Assembly (NCBI GenBank): GCA_031259225.1
Contig: JAIRLT010000257.1
Coordinates: forward strand, 1 to 6,360
Reading direction: 5' to 3'
Length of the DNA stretch: 6,360 nucleotides
Origin: Prevotellaceae bacterium
GTDB lineage: Bacteria > Bacteroidota > Bacteroidia > Bacteroidales > UBA932
In this document: positions 6,341 to 6,360 of the stretch, piece by piece
Position numbering within the stretch: the first letter of the stretch is position 1
Layout of the letters: each line of letters begins with the position of its first letter
Program-made: the position numbers and the translations under genes
The notes under the pieces: model-generated
The model's input: the letters and a program-made list of their open reading frames with translations, nothing else
Databases searched by the model: none
Told to the model about the DNA's origin: nothing

Positions 6341-6360
6341 TGATTGTTCATTAGCTCGTC

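Overview
The window reads as a chromosomal fragment of a member of the phylum Bacteroidota, most likely order Bacteroidales. The evidence is the IspG type (its family signatures are those of the Bacteroidetes long form), a Big_5-type Ig-like envelope protein, a small PorT-like outer membrane barrel, A-rich leaders without clear Shine-Dalgarno sites, and AT-rich intergenic repeats. Genus cannot be determined from the sequence. All five genes lie on the + strand and coding density is high.

Layout: (1) 1-530, the C-terminal part of phosphoglycerate kinase (pgk), cut by the left edge. (2) 531-605, a short spacer carrying AATTAAG-type heptad repeats that begin inside the last codons of pgk, plus a weak hairpin. 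(3) 606-6193, a tight four-gene block: sppA (protease IV, membrane-anchored), a 613-aa Ig-like envelope protein, a 218-aa outer membrane beta-barrel protein, and ispG (MEP isoprenoid pathway). Junctions are a 5-nt gap, an 11-nt overlap and a 1-nt TAATG overlap, so co-transcription is very likely. (4) 6194-6360, non-coding, with a strong GACGAGGTT/AACCTCGTC inverted repeat, an inverted copy (19 of 20 bases) of the motif seen before sppA, and AAAGATTTCA direct repeats.

How they fit together: three of the four genes in the block act at the cell envelope (membrane protease, exported Ig-like protein, outer membrane barrel). The fourth makes the isoprenoid precursor HMBPP, needed for among other things the undecaprenyl carrier of envelope synthesis. 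A functional link is plausible but is inferred only from gene order.

I see no mobile element, CRISPR array, RNA gene, toxin-antitoxin or defence system. The most noteworthy points are the unusually short IspG, which seems to have lost most of the central A* domain typical of its phylum while keeping the end of it, and the related inverted repeats on both sides of the four-gene block.
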